Source of the DNA: Nannocystis exedens
GTDB lineage: Bacteria > Myxococcota_A > Polyangia > Nannocystales > Nannocystaceae
Reading direction: 5' to 3'
NCBI RefSeq assembly: GCF_002343915.1
Contig: NZ_NETK01000001.1
Coordinates: forward strand, 10,378,001 to 10,442,000
DNA: 64,000 nt
Shown: in pieces, positions 44,757 to 53,984 of the stretch
Position numbering within the stretch: position 1 is the stretch's first letter
Layout of the letters: each line of letters opens with the position of its first letter
The notes under the pieces: generated by a model
The model's database searches: none
Told to the model about the DNA's origin: nothing
Seen by the model: the letters and a program-made list of their open reading frames with translations, nothing else
Program-made: the position numbers and the translations under genes

Positions 44757-45070
44757 CGGTCGAAGGTGAGGCCGACCTCGCCGAGCGGTTCGCGGCGGTC
44801 GAGGTCGCGGCGGGCGGCCTGCCCGCGGTCGCGGCGCGGCGGGTCGGCGAGGCGGCTGCCCGAAAGGACAGGTGATGGCGCGGGGCGGGTCATCGGTCGC
44901 AGGGGAGGACGACCTCGCCGGACGGTACGCGGCGGTCGAGGACGCGGGCGGCACGCGGCGGGCCGGCGAGGCGGCTGCCCGAAAGGACAGGTGATGGAGC
45001 GAGGCGGGTCATCGGTCGAAGGTGAGGACGACCTTGCCGAACTGCTCGCGGCGGTCGAGGTAGCGGTGGG
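44715..45070. repeat. Triplicated gene junction (137- and 119-bp copies)
   Basis: Three copies begin at 44715, 44852 and 44971, each starting GCGGCTGCC(T/C)GAAAGGACAGG. Every copy contains the end of the zinc-oxidoreductase gene, a TCA (stop on the minus strand) at 44753, 44890 or 45009, and the start region of the methyltransferase gene. The right copy is the functional oxidoreductase end (FGKVVLTFDR), the left copy carries the functional methyltransferase start, and the middle copy is a remnant of both. Each copy includes one 14-bp repeat unit. Confidence 0.88.
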
Positions 45071-46049
45071 CGGCCTCGGCCTCGGCGAGCGGGAAGGTGC
45101 GGTCGAGGATCGGCTTCAGCTCGCCGCGGCCGACGTGGGCGAGGAGCGGGAACAGCAGCGACTTGCTGCCCATGGTGCTGCCGAGGACCTGGAGCTGGCG
45201 GAAGAACACCTGCCGCAGGTCGGTGGTGGCGGCGTGGCCCGAGGTGGCGCCGCAGGTGACGATCACGCCGCCGCGCTTGCAAAGGCGCAGGCTGGCCTCC
45301 CAGGTGGCGGCGCCGGTGTGCTCGAACACGACGTCGAGGCCGCGCTTTTGCACCCACGGGACGGCCCGCACCCGGCGCTCCCACTCGGAGTCGTCGCTGC
45401 GGAAGGTGAGCTCGGCCCCGAGCTCGCGCGCGCGGGCCAGCTTGGCGTCGCTGCTGGCGAGGGCGATCACGCGGGCGCCGAACAGGCGGGCGATCTGCAG
45501 GCCGGCGACGCCGACGCCGCTGCCGACGGCGTGGATCAGCACCGTCTGCCCGGGCCTCACCTGGGCGCGCACGACCAGCATCTGCCAGGCGGTGAGGAAG
45601 GTCAGCGGGATCGCGGCGGCGGCGACGAAGTCGAGGTTGTCGGGCTTGGGCAGCAGGTTCTGCGCCGGCACGGCGATCCGCTCGCAGTAGCCGCCCGGGA
45701 ACTGCTCGCCGAGGATGCCGTACTTCGGGCACAGGTTGTCCCAGCCCGACAGGCACGCCTCGCACTGGCCGCACGAGACGCCGGGGCTGACCACGACCTC
45801 GGCCCCGACCTTGGCCGGGTCGACGCCGGGACCGACGGCCGTGACGACGCCGGCGATGTCGCTGCCGAGCACGTGCGGCAGCGGCAGCTTGAGGCCGGGC
45901 ATGCCGCCGCGGACCCAGATGTCGAGGCGGTTGAGGGCGCAGGCGCGGACCTCGACCAGCGCCTGGCCAGGGCCGGGCTCGGGATCGGGCAGGTCGGCGA
46001 GCTCTAGGACGCTGGGGTCGCCGTGGCGGCGGAGGACGACGGCTCTCAT
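45009..46049 (-). CDS. Zinc-type NAD(P)H quinone/alcohol oxidoreductase
   Basis: A 346-residue medium-chain reductase: GroES-like N-domain (LNRLDIWVRGGMPGLKLPLPHVLGSDIAGVVTAVG), structural-zinc cluster (CGQCEACLSGWDNLCPKYG), and a Rossmann C-domain (VLIHAVGSGVGVAGLQIARLFGARVIALASSD). It matches the zinc-binding dehydrogenase/quinone oxidoreductase family that includes crotonyl-CoA-reductase-like enzymes. The start at ATG 46049 is followed 4 bp upstream by a 14-bp repeat array. Substrate not predicted. Confidence 0.85.
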   Translation of the reverse strand: MRAVVLRRHGDPSVLELADLPDPEPGPGQALVEVRACALNRLDIWVRGGMPGLKLPLPHVLGSDIAGVVTAVGPGVDPAKVGAEVVVSPGVSCGQCEACLSGWDNLCPKYGILGEQFPGGYCERIAVPAQNLLPKPDNLDFVAAAAIPLTFLTAWQMLVVRAQVRPGQTVLIHAVGSGVGVAGLQIARLFGARVIALASSDAKLARARELGAELTFRSDDSEWERRVRAVPWVQKRGLDVVFEHTGAATWEASLRLCKRGGVIVTCGATSGHAATTDLRQVFFRQLQVLGSTMGSKSLLFPLLAHVGRGELKPILDRTFPLAEAEAAHRYLDRREQFGKVVLTFDR

Positions 46050-46052
46050 GGC

Positions 46053-46122
46053 GATGTTCTGGAGGACAGGTTGCGAAGGACAGGGTGCGAGGGACAGGTG
46101 CGAACGTTCAGGCCGGGCGCTG
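46053..46122. repeat. 14-bp repeat array (5 units) between two minus-strand genes
   Basis: Units at 46053 (GATG), 46067, 46081, 46095 and 46109 (CAGG), exactly 14 bp apart. The array separates the oxidoreductase start from the stop of the lipoprotein gene (46108, inside the array), so here it occupies a tandem, not convergent, junction. Confidence 0.8.
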
Positions 46123-47112
46123 GCGCAGGCGGGCGAAGTTGACGGTCTCGCCGTCGTGGACGGCGTCGCCGTACTCCTGGACGACCGCGCTGATGTCGCC
46201 CGAGCGGGCCTTGCGGGCCCGGATCGCCTGGGCCAGGGCGTCGGCGGCGGCGGCGTACTCGGCCAGGCTGGCGGCGAACTGCGGCAGCCAGAACACCGCG
46301 GCCGCGGCGGCGGGGTCGGAGTCGTAGGCGGCCCGGAACTCGGCGTAGGCGGCGGTGAAAGCGGTGTGGAACGCGTCGCACACGCCGGCGGTGAACTCGT
46401 CGTGGTCGCCGATGCAGCGCACGTACGGCTTGGCCTGGATGATGACGTTGCGCGTGTGCCACTCGAGGCCGGCGCCGGCGCGCGCCTCGATCTCGGCCAG
46501 CACGGCGGCGTCGAGCCGGCCCTGGCGGGCCGCGATCTGCTCCTCGAGCGCCCGCCGCGACTCGTCCCAGGCGCGGTAGGCGTCGCTGAAGTTGTTGTAG
46601 ATCGGCGAGCGCTCGCCGTCCTCCTCGATCGAGGAGGACCGTTGCGACATGTCCTCGCGGACAGCGTCGATGGTGGCCGCGAACACCTTGGAGGTGTCGT
46701 TGTAGACCGCGAGCGCCTGCTCGAGCGCCGGCTGCGGCGGCTTCAGCAGCGGGCCCTCGCGCTCGGCCTTGTCGCACTCGCCGAGCGCCTGCGGGGGGAC
46801 CTCGGCCGGCGGGGTGCGCGTGCGGCCGGCGAACGCGGCCGCGCCCTCGCGGTAGGCGTCGTACAGCGGGACGCGGGTGGCGCCGACGCAGTCGACGTAG
46901 AGCCGCAGCTTGTTGAGGACGAGCTCGGGCGGCAGCCGGTCGGGCTCCTCGGGCCGCTTGTTGTCGGTCGCGGTCAGGCCCTGCTGCAGGCGCTCGCTGA
47001 TCTGCCGCTGCAGCCCCTCGACGCCGCCGTTGCAGGCGAGGACGGCGCACAGCGGCGCGGCGAGCAGGGGCCCGCGGAGCCGAGAGAGGTGCGTGGCCGG
47101 GCCCGAAGACAT
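46108..47112 (-). CDS. YiiG/DUF3829-like lipoprotein
   Basis: A 334-residue lipoprotein: signal ending LCAVLAC, then long amphipathic helices. LVLNKLRLYVDCVGATRVPLYDAYREGAAAF, SPIYNNFSDAYRAWDESRRALEEQIA and the repeated W/Y-spaced helical pattern resemble the DUF3829 (YiiG) fold. Function unknown. A 14-bp unit at 46648 encodes AVREDMSQRSSSIEEDG in the middle of the protein, an acidic stretch unlike the rest. Confidence 0.6.
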   Translation of the reverse strand: MSSGPATHLSRLRGPLLAAPLCAVLACNGGVEGLQRQISERLQQGLTATDNKRPEEPDRLPPELVLNKLRLYVDCVGATRVPLYDAYREGAAAFAGRTRTPPAEVPPQALGECDKAEREGPLLKPPQPALEQALAVYNDTSKVFAATIDAVREDMSQRSSSIEEDGERSPIYNNFSDAYRAWDESRRALEEQIAARQGRLDAAVLAEIEARAGAGLEWHTRNVIIQAKPYVRCIGDHDEFTAGVCDAFHTAFTAAYAEFRAAYDSDPAAAAAVFWLPQFAASLAEYAAAADALAQAIRARKARSGDISAVVQEYGDAVHDGETVNFARLRQRPA

Positions 47113-47358
47113 GCCGAACCGGCGGAAAAGCGTGCCACGGGCCGGCCGCGCCCCGCAAGCGTCCGGGCGGCCAGCGAGCCCGACGATCCGGCGGGGCGGG
47201 GCGCAACGTGGGTCACGAGCGACGCGGACCGGCCGTGGGGTCGCGCGCGGTGCGAGACACGAGCGACGCGGCGCCCGACCACCGCGCCGAGCACGAGCTG
47301 AAGGGATTGCGACGCGCCGGGCAGGGGGGCGCTTCGCCCTCGGTGACCGTGCTTCCGG
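47113..47358. other. Intergenic region
   Basis: About 245 bp, GC-rich, between the DUF3829-like gene and the diacylglycerol-kinase-like gene, both on the minus strand. No repeat array, promoter or gene is evident. Confidence 0.45.
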
Positions 47359-48414
47359 TCAGACCCAGTGCGGGTCCTCGGGGACGATGATGCGCAGGTA
47401 GTGAAAGAGGTTGCGGATCCGGTAGTGGTCGGTCGAGACGTACTCCTCGCCGTCGATCTGCGAGGGGACCGGGCCCATGCCGGCGGGGCGGAAGATCTTG
47501 ACCTCGATCTGCGAGCCGCGCGGGATCTGCTTCGGCGCGAGGCCGAGGACCGCGAGGTCGTCGCTCGTCACCGGGTTGCGCTTGTGGGCCCGGATCGTGG
47601 TGGCGCCCCAGTCGGCGGGGTTCTCGACGATGATGACCTCGAACTTGCCGTCGTCGGGCTTGGAGGTGGGGTCGAAGATCCAGTCGCCGCCGTAGAGCAG
47701 GGTGCCCTTGATGACGATGTCGTTGATCCCGCCGAGCTCGCGCGTCTCGCCGTCGATGGTGATCAGGGCGGCGAAGCGGGCCTTGCCGATCAGCGACTTG
47801 AGGGCGTTCTTGGCGAGGCTCGACAGGCCGGCGCGGATGTAGACCAGCTTGTCGCGGTAGAGCTGGCGCAGCACCGGGATCTTGGCGACGATCTTGCGGT
47901 CGCGGTTGCGCTTGGCCAGGATCTGCGCCGACAGGCCGAGGCCCCAGCTGTCGAACCAGAGGTCGCGGTCGACGACCTCGCCGGCGGCGTCGCAGGCCTC
48001 GACCTCGCCGACGTCGAGCCACTGCTCGACGCCGGCGGCGATGATGGCGATGTTGTCGGGCAGGGCCTTGAGGCCGGCGTGGACGCCGAAGCTGCGGCCC
48101 TGATCGTTGGCGGTGCCCATCGGCAACATGCCCATCGGCGTGTCGATGCCGCAGCGCTCGCGGGCGAGGATGATGCCCTTGGCCGTCTCGGCGAAGGTGC
48201 CGTCGCCGCCGAGGTAGATCACCCGGGCGACGTCGCCGCGCTCGAGCCGATCGGCGAGCGCCGCGACCGTGGCCCCCTGCGGCAGCGTCGAGAAGAACTC
48301 GGGCTCGAGCCGGGCCCGGGCGAGGCCCTCCATCGCCGCGGCGATCGCCGCCTCGGCCTTGCCGCTGCGGGCCGTGGGGTTGCCGACGAGCAGCGAGACG
48401 CGAGGGCGAGGCAC
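47359..48414 (-). CDS. Diacylglycerol kinase-like lipid kinase
   Basis: A 351-residue DAGK/YegS-type kinase. The ATP-binding GGDGT is in ARVIYLGGDGTFAETAKG near residue 70; the substrate-binding block YGGDWIF and the C-terminal DPHWV are also conserved. It phosphorylates diacylglycerol or a related lipid to a phosphatidate. The start is GTG 48414; the minus strand has TAGCCT nine nt upstream and no Shine-Dalgarno sequence. It is divergent from the S46 peptidase gene. Confidence 0.87.
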   Translation of the reverse strand: MPRPRVSLLVGNPTARSGKAEAAIAAAMEGLARARLEPEFFSTLPQGATVAALADRLERGDVARVIYLGGDGTFAETAKGIILARERCGIDTPMGMLPMGTANDQGRSFGVHAGLKALPDNIAIIAAGVEQWLDVGEVEACDAAGEVVDRDLWFDSWGLGLSAQILAKRNRDRKIVAKIPVLRQLYRDKLVYIRAGLSSLAKNALKSLIGKARFAALITIDGETRELGGINDIVIKGTLLYGGDWIFDPTSKPDDGKFEVIIVENPADWGATTIRAHKRNPVTSDDLAVLGLAPKQIPRGSQIEVKIFRPAGMGPVPSQIDGEEYVSTDHYRIRNLFHYLRIIVPEDPHWV

Positions 48415-48604
48415 GGCCGCGGAAGGCTAAACCTCAGGGCCCGCGGCGGGCAAGTCCGCGCGAGGGGGCGCACGGGTGCAGCTCACGGGCCTCACGCGCG
48501 GCGCGGGGCTCGCCGCGCCGTCGCGCGGGTTTCAGCGCCCGGCACCCGGGGAGGTCACGCGAACGCCTCGCGCAGCCGCCGCGCGGATCTGATACCCATC
48601 CGGA

Positions 48605-50875
48605 ATGCTCCGCACCCTCCCTGCCGCGCTGCCTTCCAGCCTCACCCTCGTGCTCCTCCTCGCCGGTTGCGCCGGCAAGGGCGCCGATTCGGCCACGCCG
48701 GCCGGCGGCGAGAGTGTGGCCCAAGAGACAGGTCCCACCCAGCCCGCCGTCAAGTTCGAGAACCCCGGCGGGATGTGGATGCCCGGGCAGATGACGGCCC
48801 ACGCCGAGACGCTGAAGAGCCTCGGGCTCGCCTACGACCCGGCCGCGCTGACCGACCCGACGGCGTTTCCGCTCGGCGCGATCGTCAGCCTCGGCGGCTG
48901 CTCGGCCTCGTTCGTGTCGCCCGAGGGCCTGATCGTCACCAACCACCACTGCGTGACGCGCTACCTGCAGGCCAACTCGACGCCGGAGAACAACCTGCTC
49001 GACAACGGCTACCTGGCCAAGACCCGCGCCGACGAGAAGTCGGGCGGCCCGGCGGCGCGCGTGTTCGTGACGACCGCGTTCACCGACGTCACCGACAAGG
49101 TGCTCGGCGGGCTCGAGGGCGTGGCGGACGACAAGCGCGCCGGCCAGATCGAGGATCGCCGCAAGCAGCTCGTGGGCACCTGCGAGGGCGGCCGCACCGG
49201 GGTGCGCTGCACGGTGGCGAGCTTCTACGAGGGGGCGCAGTTCTTCCAGATCGAGCAGACCGAGCTCCGCGACGTGCGCCTGGTCTACGCCCCGCACGAG
49301 GGCATCGGCGTGTTCGGCGGCGACATCGACAACTGGCGCTGGCCGCGGCACACGGGCGACTTCTCGTTCCTGCGCGCGTACGTCGGCAAGGACGGGCAGC
49401 CGGCCGACTTCTCGCCGGAGAACGTGCCGTACAAGCCGAAGCACTTCCTGAAGGTGGCGACCGACAAGGCGACCGAGGGCAGCCTGGTGATGGTGGCCGG
49501 CTACCCGGGCCGCACGCAGCGGCTCAAGACCGCCGCCGAGGCGCAGCAGGCGGCCGACTGGTACTACAGCCGGCAGATCCAGCTCTACGAGGAGCTGATC
49601 GCGGTGATGGAGGGGATCGGCAAGAAGGACCCGAAGGCGCAGATCGCCGGGGCCTCGCGCCTGCGCGGGCTCAACAACTACCTGCTCAACTTCCGCGGCA
49701 TGCGCGACGGCCTGGTCAAGGGCGGGGTCGCGGCCGACAAGGCCCGCATCGAGGGCGAGCTGCAGAAGTGGATCGAGGCCGACGAGGCGCGCAAGGCCAA
49801 GTACGGCGACGTGCTGGCGCAGATGGCGGCGCTGACGAGCGAGAAGGCGAAGACGCGCGAGCGCGACGCGGCCCACGACGAGCTGGTGCGCGGCTCGCTG
49901 CTGCTGCAGGCGGCCGACACGATCGTGCGCCTGGCCGACGAGCGGGCCAAGCCCGACGACCAGCGCAAGCTCGGCATGCAGGCCCGCGACGAGCGGGACC
50001 TCGAGCAGTCGATGCAGGCGCTGCAGGCCAATTACCACCCCGAGCTCGACCGCGCGGTGTTCCGCCTGTACCTGCAGCGCGCGGCCAAGCTGCCCGAGGC
50101 CGAGCGGCCGGAGGTGCTGACGGCGATCGTCGGCAAGAAGGGCACGATCACCGACAACGACATCGATCGGGCGCTCGACAAGATCTACAAGGGCACCAAG
50201 CTCGGCGACGCGGTGGTCCGGCTCGAGACGCTGCGTGCGGCCAGCGCCAAGACGGTCAAGGCCAGCGCCGACCCGTTCATCAAGCTGGCGCTCAAGCTGA
50301 AGCCGCTCGTCGACGAGCACAAGAAGCAGGGCGAGGCCGCGACCGGGGCGATGGCCGCGCTGCGCCCGCGCTACATCGAGGCGCTGCGCGCCTACCACAA
50401 CGGCTCGCTGGCGCCCGACGCCAACTCGACGCTGCGCGTGACCTTCGGGACGATCCGCGGCTACTCGCCGTCGGCCGGCGCGCCAATCTACAGGCCGTTC
50501 ACCACGGTGTCGGAGATGGTGGCCAAGAACACCGGCGAGGAGCCGTTCGCGGCCCCGAAGGCGGCCCTCGACGCGATCACGGCCAAGAAGTTCGGGCCCT
50601 ACGCGGCCCCGGAGCTCGGCGAGGTGCCGCTCAACTTCCTCGCCGACCTCGACATCACCGGCGGCAACTCCGGCTCGGCCACGCTCAACGCCAAGGGCGA
50701 GCTCACCGGCCTGGTGTTCGACGGCAACATCGAGGCGATGGCCAGCGACTGGGTGTTCATGCCGCCGATCACCCGCTCGATCCACGTCGACATCCGCTAC
50801 GTGCTGTGGGTGATGGACGCGGTCGACGGCGCCGACCACCTGCTCACCGAGCTCGGCGTGACGCCGACGATCTGA
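48605..50875 (+). CDS. S46-family dipeptidyl peptidase (DPP7/DPP11-like)
   Basis: A 756-residue peptidase with lipoprotein signal (LVLLLAGCAG). The catalytic triad of family S46 is visible: His115 in SPEGLIVTNHHCVTR, the Asp in the DNWRWPRHTGDF block about 235-247, and Ser689 in ITGGNSGSATLN. The family removes dipeptides from oligopeptides in the periplasm for nutrition; here it would be a lipid-anchored peptidase, which is uncommon since known members are soluble periplasmic enzymes. The start ATG 48605 lies 8 nt after GATACC. Confidence 0.88.
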   Translation: MLRTLPAALPSSLTLVLLLAGCAGKGADSATPAGGESVAQETGPTQPAVKFENPGGMWMPGQMTAHAETLKSLGLAYDPAALTDPTAFPLGAIVSLGGCSASFVSPEGLIVTNHHCVTRYLQANSTPENNLLDNGYLAKTRADEKSGGPAARVFVTTAFTDVTDKVLGGLEGVADDKRAGQIEDRRKQLVGTCEGGRTGVRCTVASFYEGAQFFQIEQTELRDVRLVYAPHEGIGVFGGDIDNWRWPRHTGDFSFLRAYVGKDGQPADFSPENVPYKPKHFLKVATDKATEGSLVMVAGYPGRTQRLKTAAEAQQAADWYYSRQIQLYEELIAVMEGIGKKDPKAQIAGASRLRGLNNYLLNFRGMRDGLVKGGVAADKARIEGELQKWIEADEARKAKYGDVLAQMAALTSEKAKTRERDAAHDELVRGSLLLQAADTIVRLADERAKPDDQRKLGMQARDERDLEQSMQALQANYHPELDRAVFRLYLQRAAKLPEAERPEVLTAIVGKKGTITDNDIDRALDKIYKGTKLGDAVVRLETLRAASAKTVKASADPFIKLALKLKPLVDEHKKQGEAATGAMAALRPRYIEALRAYHNGSLAPDANSTLRVTFGTIRGYSPSAGAPIYRPFTTVSEMVAKNTGEEPFAAPKAALDAITAKKFGPYAAPELGEVPLNFLADLDITGGNSGSATLNAKGELTGLVFDGNIEAMASDWVFMPPITRSIHVDIRYVLWVMDAVDGADHLLTELGVTPTI

Positions 50876-50938
50876 GGCCGCGAGCGCGGTGAGGCGAGGA
50901 CGACCTCGGGGGCGCGGCTCCCGGGGTCGTCGTCGTCT

Positions 50939-51382
50939 TCACGGCCGCCCGGCCGCGCGCGCGAGGACGGCGAGCACGGCGTCGGGCGTGGGGGTGCCGC
51001 GGCGGCCGTCGGCGGCGAAGAACAGGCCGCCGCCCTCGCCGATGGCGATGTAGCCGAGGAAGGCGCCGCGGGGGCACACGAGCGGGGGCACGGGCGCGTG
51101 GGTGCGCGAGAAGTCGTAGCCGCACGCGGCGACCAGGTCGGGCAGGACCACGAGGGCGACGAACAGCGGCAAGATGTCCGCAGGGACAGCCGGCAGGGCG
51201 ACGTCGAGGGCGCGCTGGACGGCCGGGAAGAACGCGGCCATGCGGTCGTCCGGCTCGAACACGACGATCCGCGCGTGGTCCCGCTCGAGCGCGTCGCCGA
51301 CGCGCGGGTGGGCGTCGAGGAACTGTCGCCGCACCAGAGTCGGGCCGATGTGCGTCCCGAGATCGAGGACGTGCGGGTCCAT
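50939..51382 (-). CDS. Small protein of unknown function
   Basis: A 147-residue cytoplasmic protein, start ATG 51382, TACAAG 5 nt upstream. Composition is ordinary, with mixed alpha/beta segments (RIVVFEPDDRMAAFFPAVQRALDVALP, LPDLVAACGYDFSRTHAPVPPLVCPRGAFLGYIAIGEGGGLFFAADG) that suggest a compact one-domain fold, perhaps a SUKH- or immunity-type domain; I cannot support that further. It is divergent from the acetyltransferase gene, with 73 bp between them. Contains a 14-bp unit pair at 51173-51200. Confidence 0.55.
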   Translation of the reverse strand: MDPHVLDLGTHIGPTLVRRQFLDAHPRVGDALERDHARIVVFEPDDRMAAFFPAVQRALDVALPAVPADILPLFVALVVLPDLVAACGYDFSRTHAPVPPLVCPRGAFLGYIAIGEGGGLFFAADGRRGTPTPDAVLAVLARAAGRP

Positions 51383-51455
51383 GTCTGCTTGTAACACCCG
51401 TGCCCACGCTTGTCGCCGGCGCGGGTCCGGCCTATGGTCGGCGACAGGAGCGGCC

Positions 51456-52277
51456 GTGAACTTCGTCTGTCCGCGGATGACTCGAGAGATGGTGGCGCGC
51501 GACTGTGCGGCGCTCGGCGTCGTGCCCGGCGACACGGTGATGGTGCACGCGTCGCTGCGCGCGGTCGGGCCGCTGCTCGGCGGGCCCGACGCGCTGATCG
51601 ACGGCATCCTGGCGGCGGTCGGCGAGGCCGGGACGATGCTGGTCTATCTCGGCTGCCCGTCGCCGTACGACGACCTCGGCCGCGGGCTGTACTCGCCCGA
51701 GGACGAGCGCTTCATCGAGGAGCACTGTCCGCCGTTCGACCCCTACCTGACGCGAGCGAACCGCGAATTCGGGGTGCTGCCGGAGTTCTTCCGCGGCCAC
51801 CCGCGCGTGCGCTGCAGCGCCAACGCCGGCATGCGCATGGCGGCCGTCGGCGCGCGCGCGGACTTCTTGACCCGCGATCACGGGCCGAACTACGGGCTCG
51901 GCGAGGGCTCGCCGCTGGCGCGGCTGTGCGAGATCGGCGGCAAGGTGCTGCTGGTCGGATCCGACCTCGACCAGGTGACGCTGCTCCACTACGCCGAGGC
52001 GGTGGCGCCGATCGAGGGCAAGCGGCTGGCCCACGTGCGCGTGCCGGTGCTGCAGGACGGGGTCCGGACGTGGATCGAGGTCGAGGAGTTCGACACCAAC
52101 AACAACGTCTGCGACTGGCCCGACCGGTTCTTCGGGACCATCGTCGAGCGCTTCATCGCCGCCGGGCTGGCGCGCAGCGGGGCGATCGGCGCGGCCGAGA
52201 GCCACCTGCTGCCGGCCCGCGCGCTGGTCGAGTTCGCGGTGCCGATCATGACGGCGACGGCGGCGCAGCTCGCCTGA
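51456..52277 (+). CDS. Aminoglycoside N(3)-acetyltransferase-family enzyme
   Basis: A 273-residue AAC(3)-type acetyltransferase. MVHASLRAVGPLLGGPDALIDGILAAVGEAGTMLVY, FDPYLTRANREFGVLPEFFRGHPRVRCSANAGMRMAAVG, DHGPNYGLGEGSPLARL and VLLVGSDLDQVTLLHYAE all align with the family. It transfers acetyl from acetyl-CoA to an amine, in known members the 3-amino group of aminoglycosides. Whether this chromosomal member detoxifies antibiotics or serves another amine is unknown. Start GTG 51456 is supported by AGGAG 5 nt upstream. Confidence 0.85.
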   Translation: MNFVCPRMTREMVARDCAALGVVPGDTVMVHASLRAVGPLLGGPDALIDGILAAVGEAGTMLVYLGCPSPYDDLGRGLYSPEDERFIEEHCPPFDPYLTRANREFGVLPEFFRGHPRVRCSANAGMRMAAVGARADFLTRDHGPNYGLGEGSPLARLCEIGGKVLLVGSDLDQVTLLHYAEAVAPIEGKRLAHVRVPVLQDGVRTWIEVEEFDTNNNVCDWPDRFFGTIVERFIAAGLARSGAIGAAESHLLPARALVEFAVPIMTATAAQLA

Positions 52278-52282
52278 GCGGG

Positions 52283-52366
52283 CATGTCCCCTGGGGCATT
52301 GCACCAAGAGCATGCTCGAAAAGACATGTTTATTGCAGCATGTCCGCCGGGACATGTTTCGGAGGT
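52283..52366. repeat. 14-bp repeat array (6 units), convergent junction
   Basis: Units at 52283, 52297 (CATT), 52311, 52325, 52339 and 52353, all 14 bp apart, filling the gap between the acetyltransferase and the DUF1254 gene. TGTCC-GCCG-GGACA is a perfect hairpin; others are degenerate. Confidence 0.87.
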
Positions 52367-52396
52367 CAGCGCGTCAGCCCGGCGGGACGGCGCCGG

Positions 52397-53875
52397 TCAC
52401 GGCATGCGGCTGACCGGCGGGGGGACCCAGTCGCCGCGCAGCGCCGGCTCCTCGGGCCAGTAGAGGCGCATGACGAGGTTGAAGGGGCCGGCGGGGGCGG
52501 GCAGCCAGTTGGCCTCTCGGGCCTGGCCGGGCGACGTCTGCTGGAGATAGAGGTCGATCGAGCCGTCCTTGTTGCGCCGCAGCTTGCTGCGGCTGCCGAG
52601 GGCGTGGCGGCCCAGGGGGTTGTCGACGAAGTAGTGCTGGTCGTCGTAGAGCGTGACCGACCAGAAGCCGTGGACCGGCGGGGTCTCGCCCCTGTCGAAG
52701 TGGAGGACGTAGCGATGGGCGCCGGTCAGCGGCTGGCCGTTGCCGTCGACGCTGGTGGCCGGATAGAGGGCGTCCTGCGGCAGGTTGGCGCCGAGGCCGA
52801 CCTCGGCGACGAGGGCCCGCCGCTCGTAGTCGACGCCGTACTGGCCGGTGTCGCCGACGATCCGCCAGCCGTTGACCCTGTCGCCCGGCAGGTGGCGCGC
52901 GGCCGCGGCCAGCTCGGCGCGGGCGTCCTCGACGCCCTCGCGCAGCGCGAGCGCCTCCGCGGGCGCGAGGTCGGCGGCGCTCCACGGTTCGCCGCGCACC
53001 AGCTTGAGCTCGCGCATCTTCTCGACCATGGGGGCGTCGGCGTCGGCCGGCGGGTTCTCGGGCAGGAGCTCGGCGAGGCGGGCGAAGAACTGCTCGGGCG
53101 GCATGGCGAAGACCTGCTGCGGCGGCGGGGTGCCGACGTCGACGCCGGTGGTCGGCGGCGGCGGCTCGGGGGCGACGGCCATGGGACCCCAGCCCGACAG
53201 CGGGGTGAGCTTGAACTGGTCCTGCAGCTTGTGGACGGCGAGGGTGTCGAGCGGGTTCTTCACCTCGGTGCGGCCGATGATCCAGACCATGTCGGTCGGG
53301 GCGCGCAGCTCGACGAGGCCCTCGGGGAGCTGGCCCTGCCAGCCGGGGCCGACGACGGCGAAGTGCTGGGCCCTGTTGCCGGTGGTGCGCGTGCCCGGCG
53401 AGGCGAACACGTTCGTCCAGCCGTCGAGCATCGGCATGAGCCAGTAGCGCTTGCCCATGTCGGGGATGCTCAGGACGATCGGCTCCCGGGCGAGGTCGAG
53501 CCAGGCCGAGGAGTAGAGGGTGTCGGCGTTGGGGCTGACCACGTCGCGGAACTTGGCGCTCGGGTAGGCGCGCAGGTGCTGGAAGGTGTGGACGGGGGTC
53601 TGCACGGTCATCACCTGGCGGGTGACGTCCATGAGCACGAGCGGATAGGCGAAGGTGTAGACCTGCTCGGCGACCCGCCGCAGCTGCGGGTCGGCGGTCG
53701 GCGGAGCCGCAGGCGGGGGCGGCGGCTCGGGGGTGGTCTCGGCCGGCGCGGGGACGTCCTGCGCGGGCTCCTGCGCGGGCGCGACGGCGACCCGCGGGTC
53801 GCGGTGGCAGGCGAGCGCGAGGACGACCGCCGAGAGCAGCGGGACGAACGAGCGGCAGGACGAGCTGCGATGCAT
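52397..53875 (-). CDS. DUF1254/DUF1214 lipoprotein
   Basis: A 492-residue lipoprotein (SAVVLALACHRD) with a Pro-rich linker and the DUF1254 domain (FAYPLVLMDVTRQ, SPNADTLYSSAWLDLAREPIVLSIPDMGKRYWLMPMLDGWTNVF) followed by DUF1214 (GANLPQDALYPATSVDGNGQPLTGAHRYVLHF, PPVHGFWSVTLYDDQHYFVDNPLGRHALG). Enzymes with this pair are widespread, often lipoproteins, and their substrate is unknown; an envelope location is clear. Upstream of it lies the 67-bp minisatellite. Confidence 0.85.
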   Translation of the reverse strand: MHRSSSCRSFVPLLSAVVLALACHRDPRVAVAPAQEPAQDVPAPAETTPEPPPPPAAPPTADPQLRRVAEQVYTFAYPLVLMDVTRQVMTVQTPVHTFQHLRAYPSAKFRDVVSPNADTLYSSAWLDLAREPIVLSIPDMGKRYWLMPMLDGWTNVFASPGTRTTGNRAQHFAVVGPGWQGQLPEGLVELRAPTDMVWIIGRTEVKNPLDTLAVHKLQDQFKLTPLSGWGPMAVAPEPPPPTTGVDVGTPPPQQVFAMPPEQFFARLAELLPENPPADADAPMVEKMRELKLVRGEPWSAADLAPAEALALREGVEDARAELAAAARHLPGDRVNGWRIVGDTGQYGVDYERRALVAEVGLGANLPQDALYPATSVDGNGQPLTGAHRYVLHFDRGETPPVHGFWSVTLYDDQHYFVDNPLGRHALGSRSKLRRNKDGSIDLYLQQTSPGQAREANWLPAPAGPFNLVMRLYWPEEPALRGDWVPPPVSRMP

Positions 53876-53984
53876 CGGGCTAGGCTGGCCGAGGCCCGCG
53901 GCGGCGCAAGCAGGCTCGACGCGGGGATCGGGGGGCACGAGCGGGCGGCGGGCGCGGGGTCGTGGGGAGACGTGTCGTGGGAAG

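Noticed and set aside
44890-45774. An alternative plus- and minus-strand frame around the oxidoreductase gene
   Set aside because: Part of the duplicated junction and antisense shadow; the real gene has zinc-binding Cys and a Rossmann fold.
51456-52277. Reading the AAC(3)-family gene as an acquired resistance gene
   Set aside because: Base composition and setting match the chromosome, no mobile element is near, and chromosomal AAC(3)-family members act on many amines.
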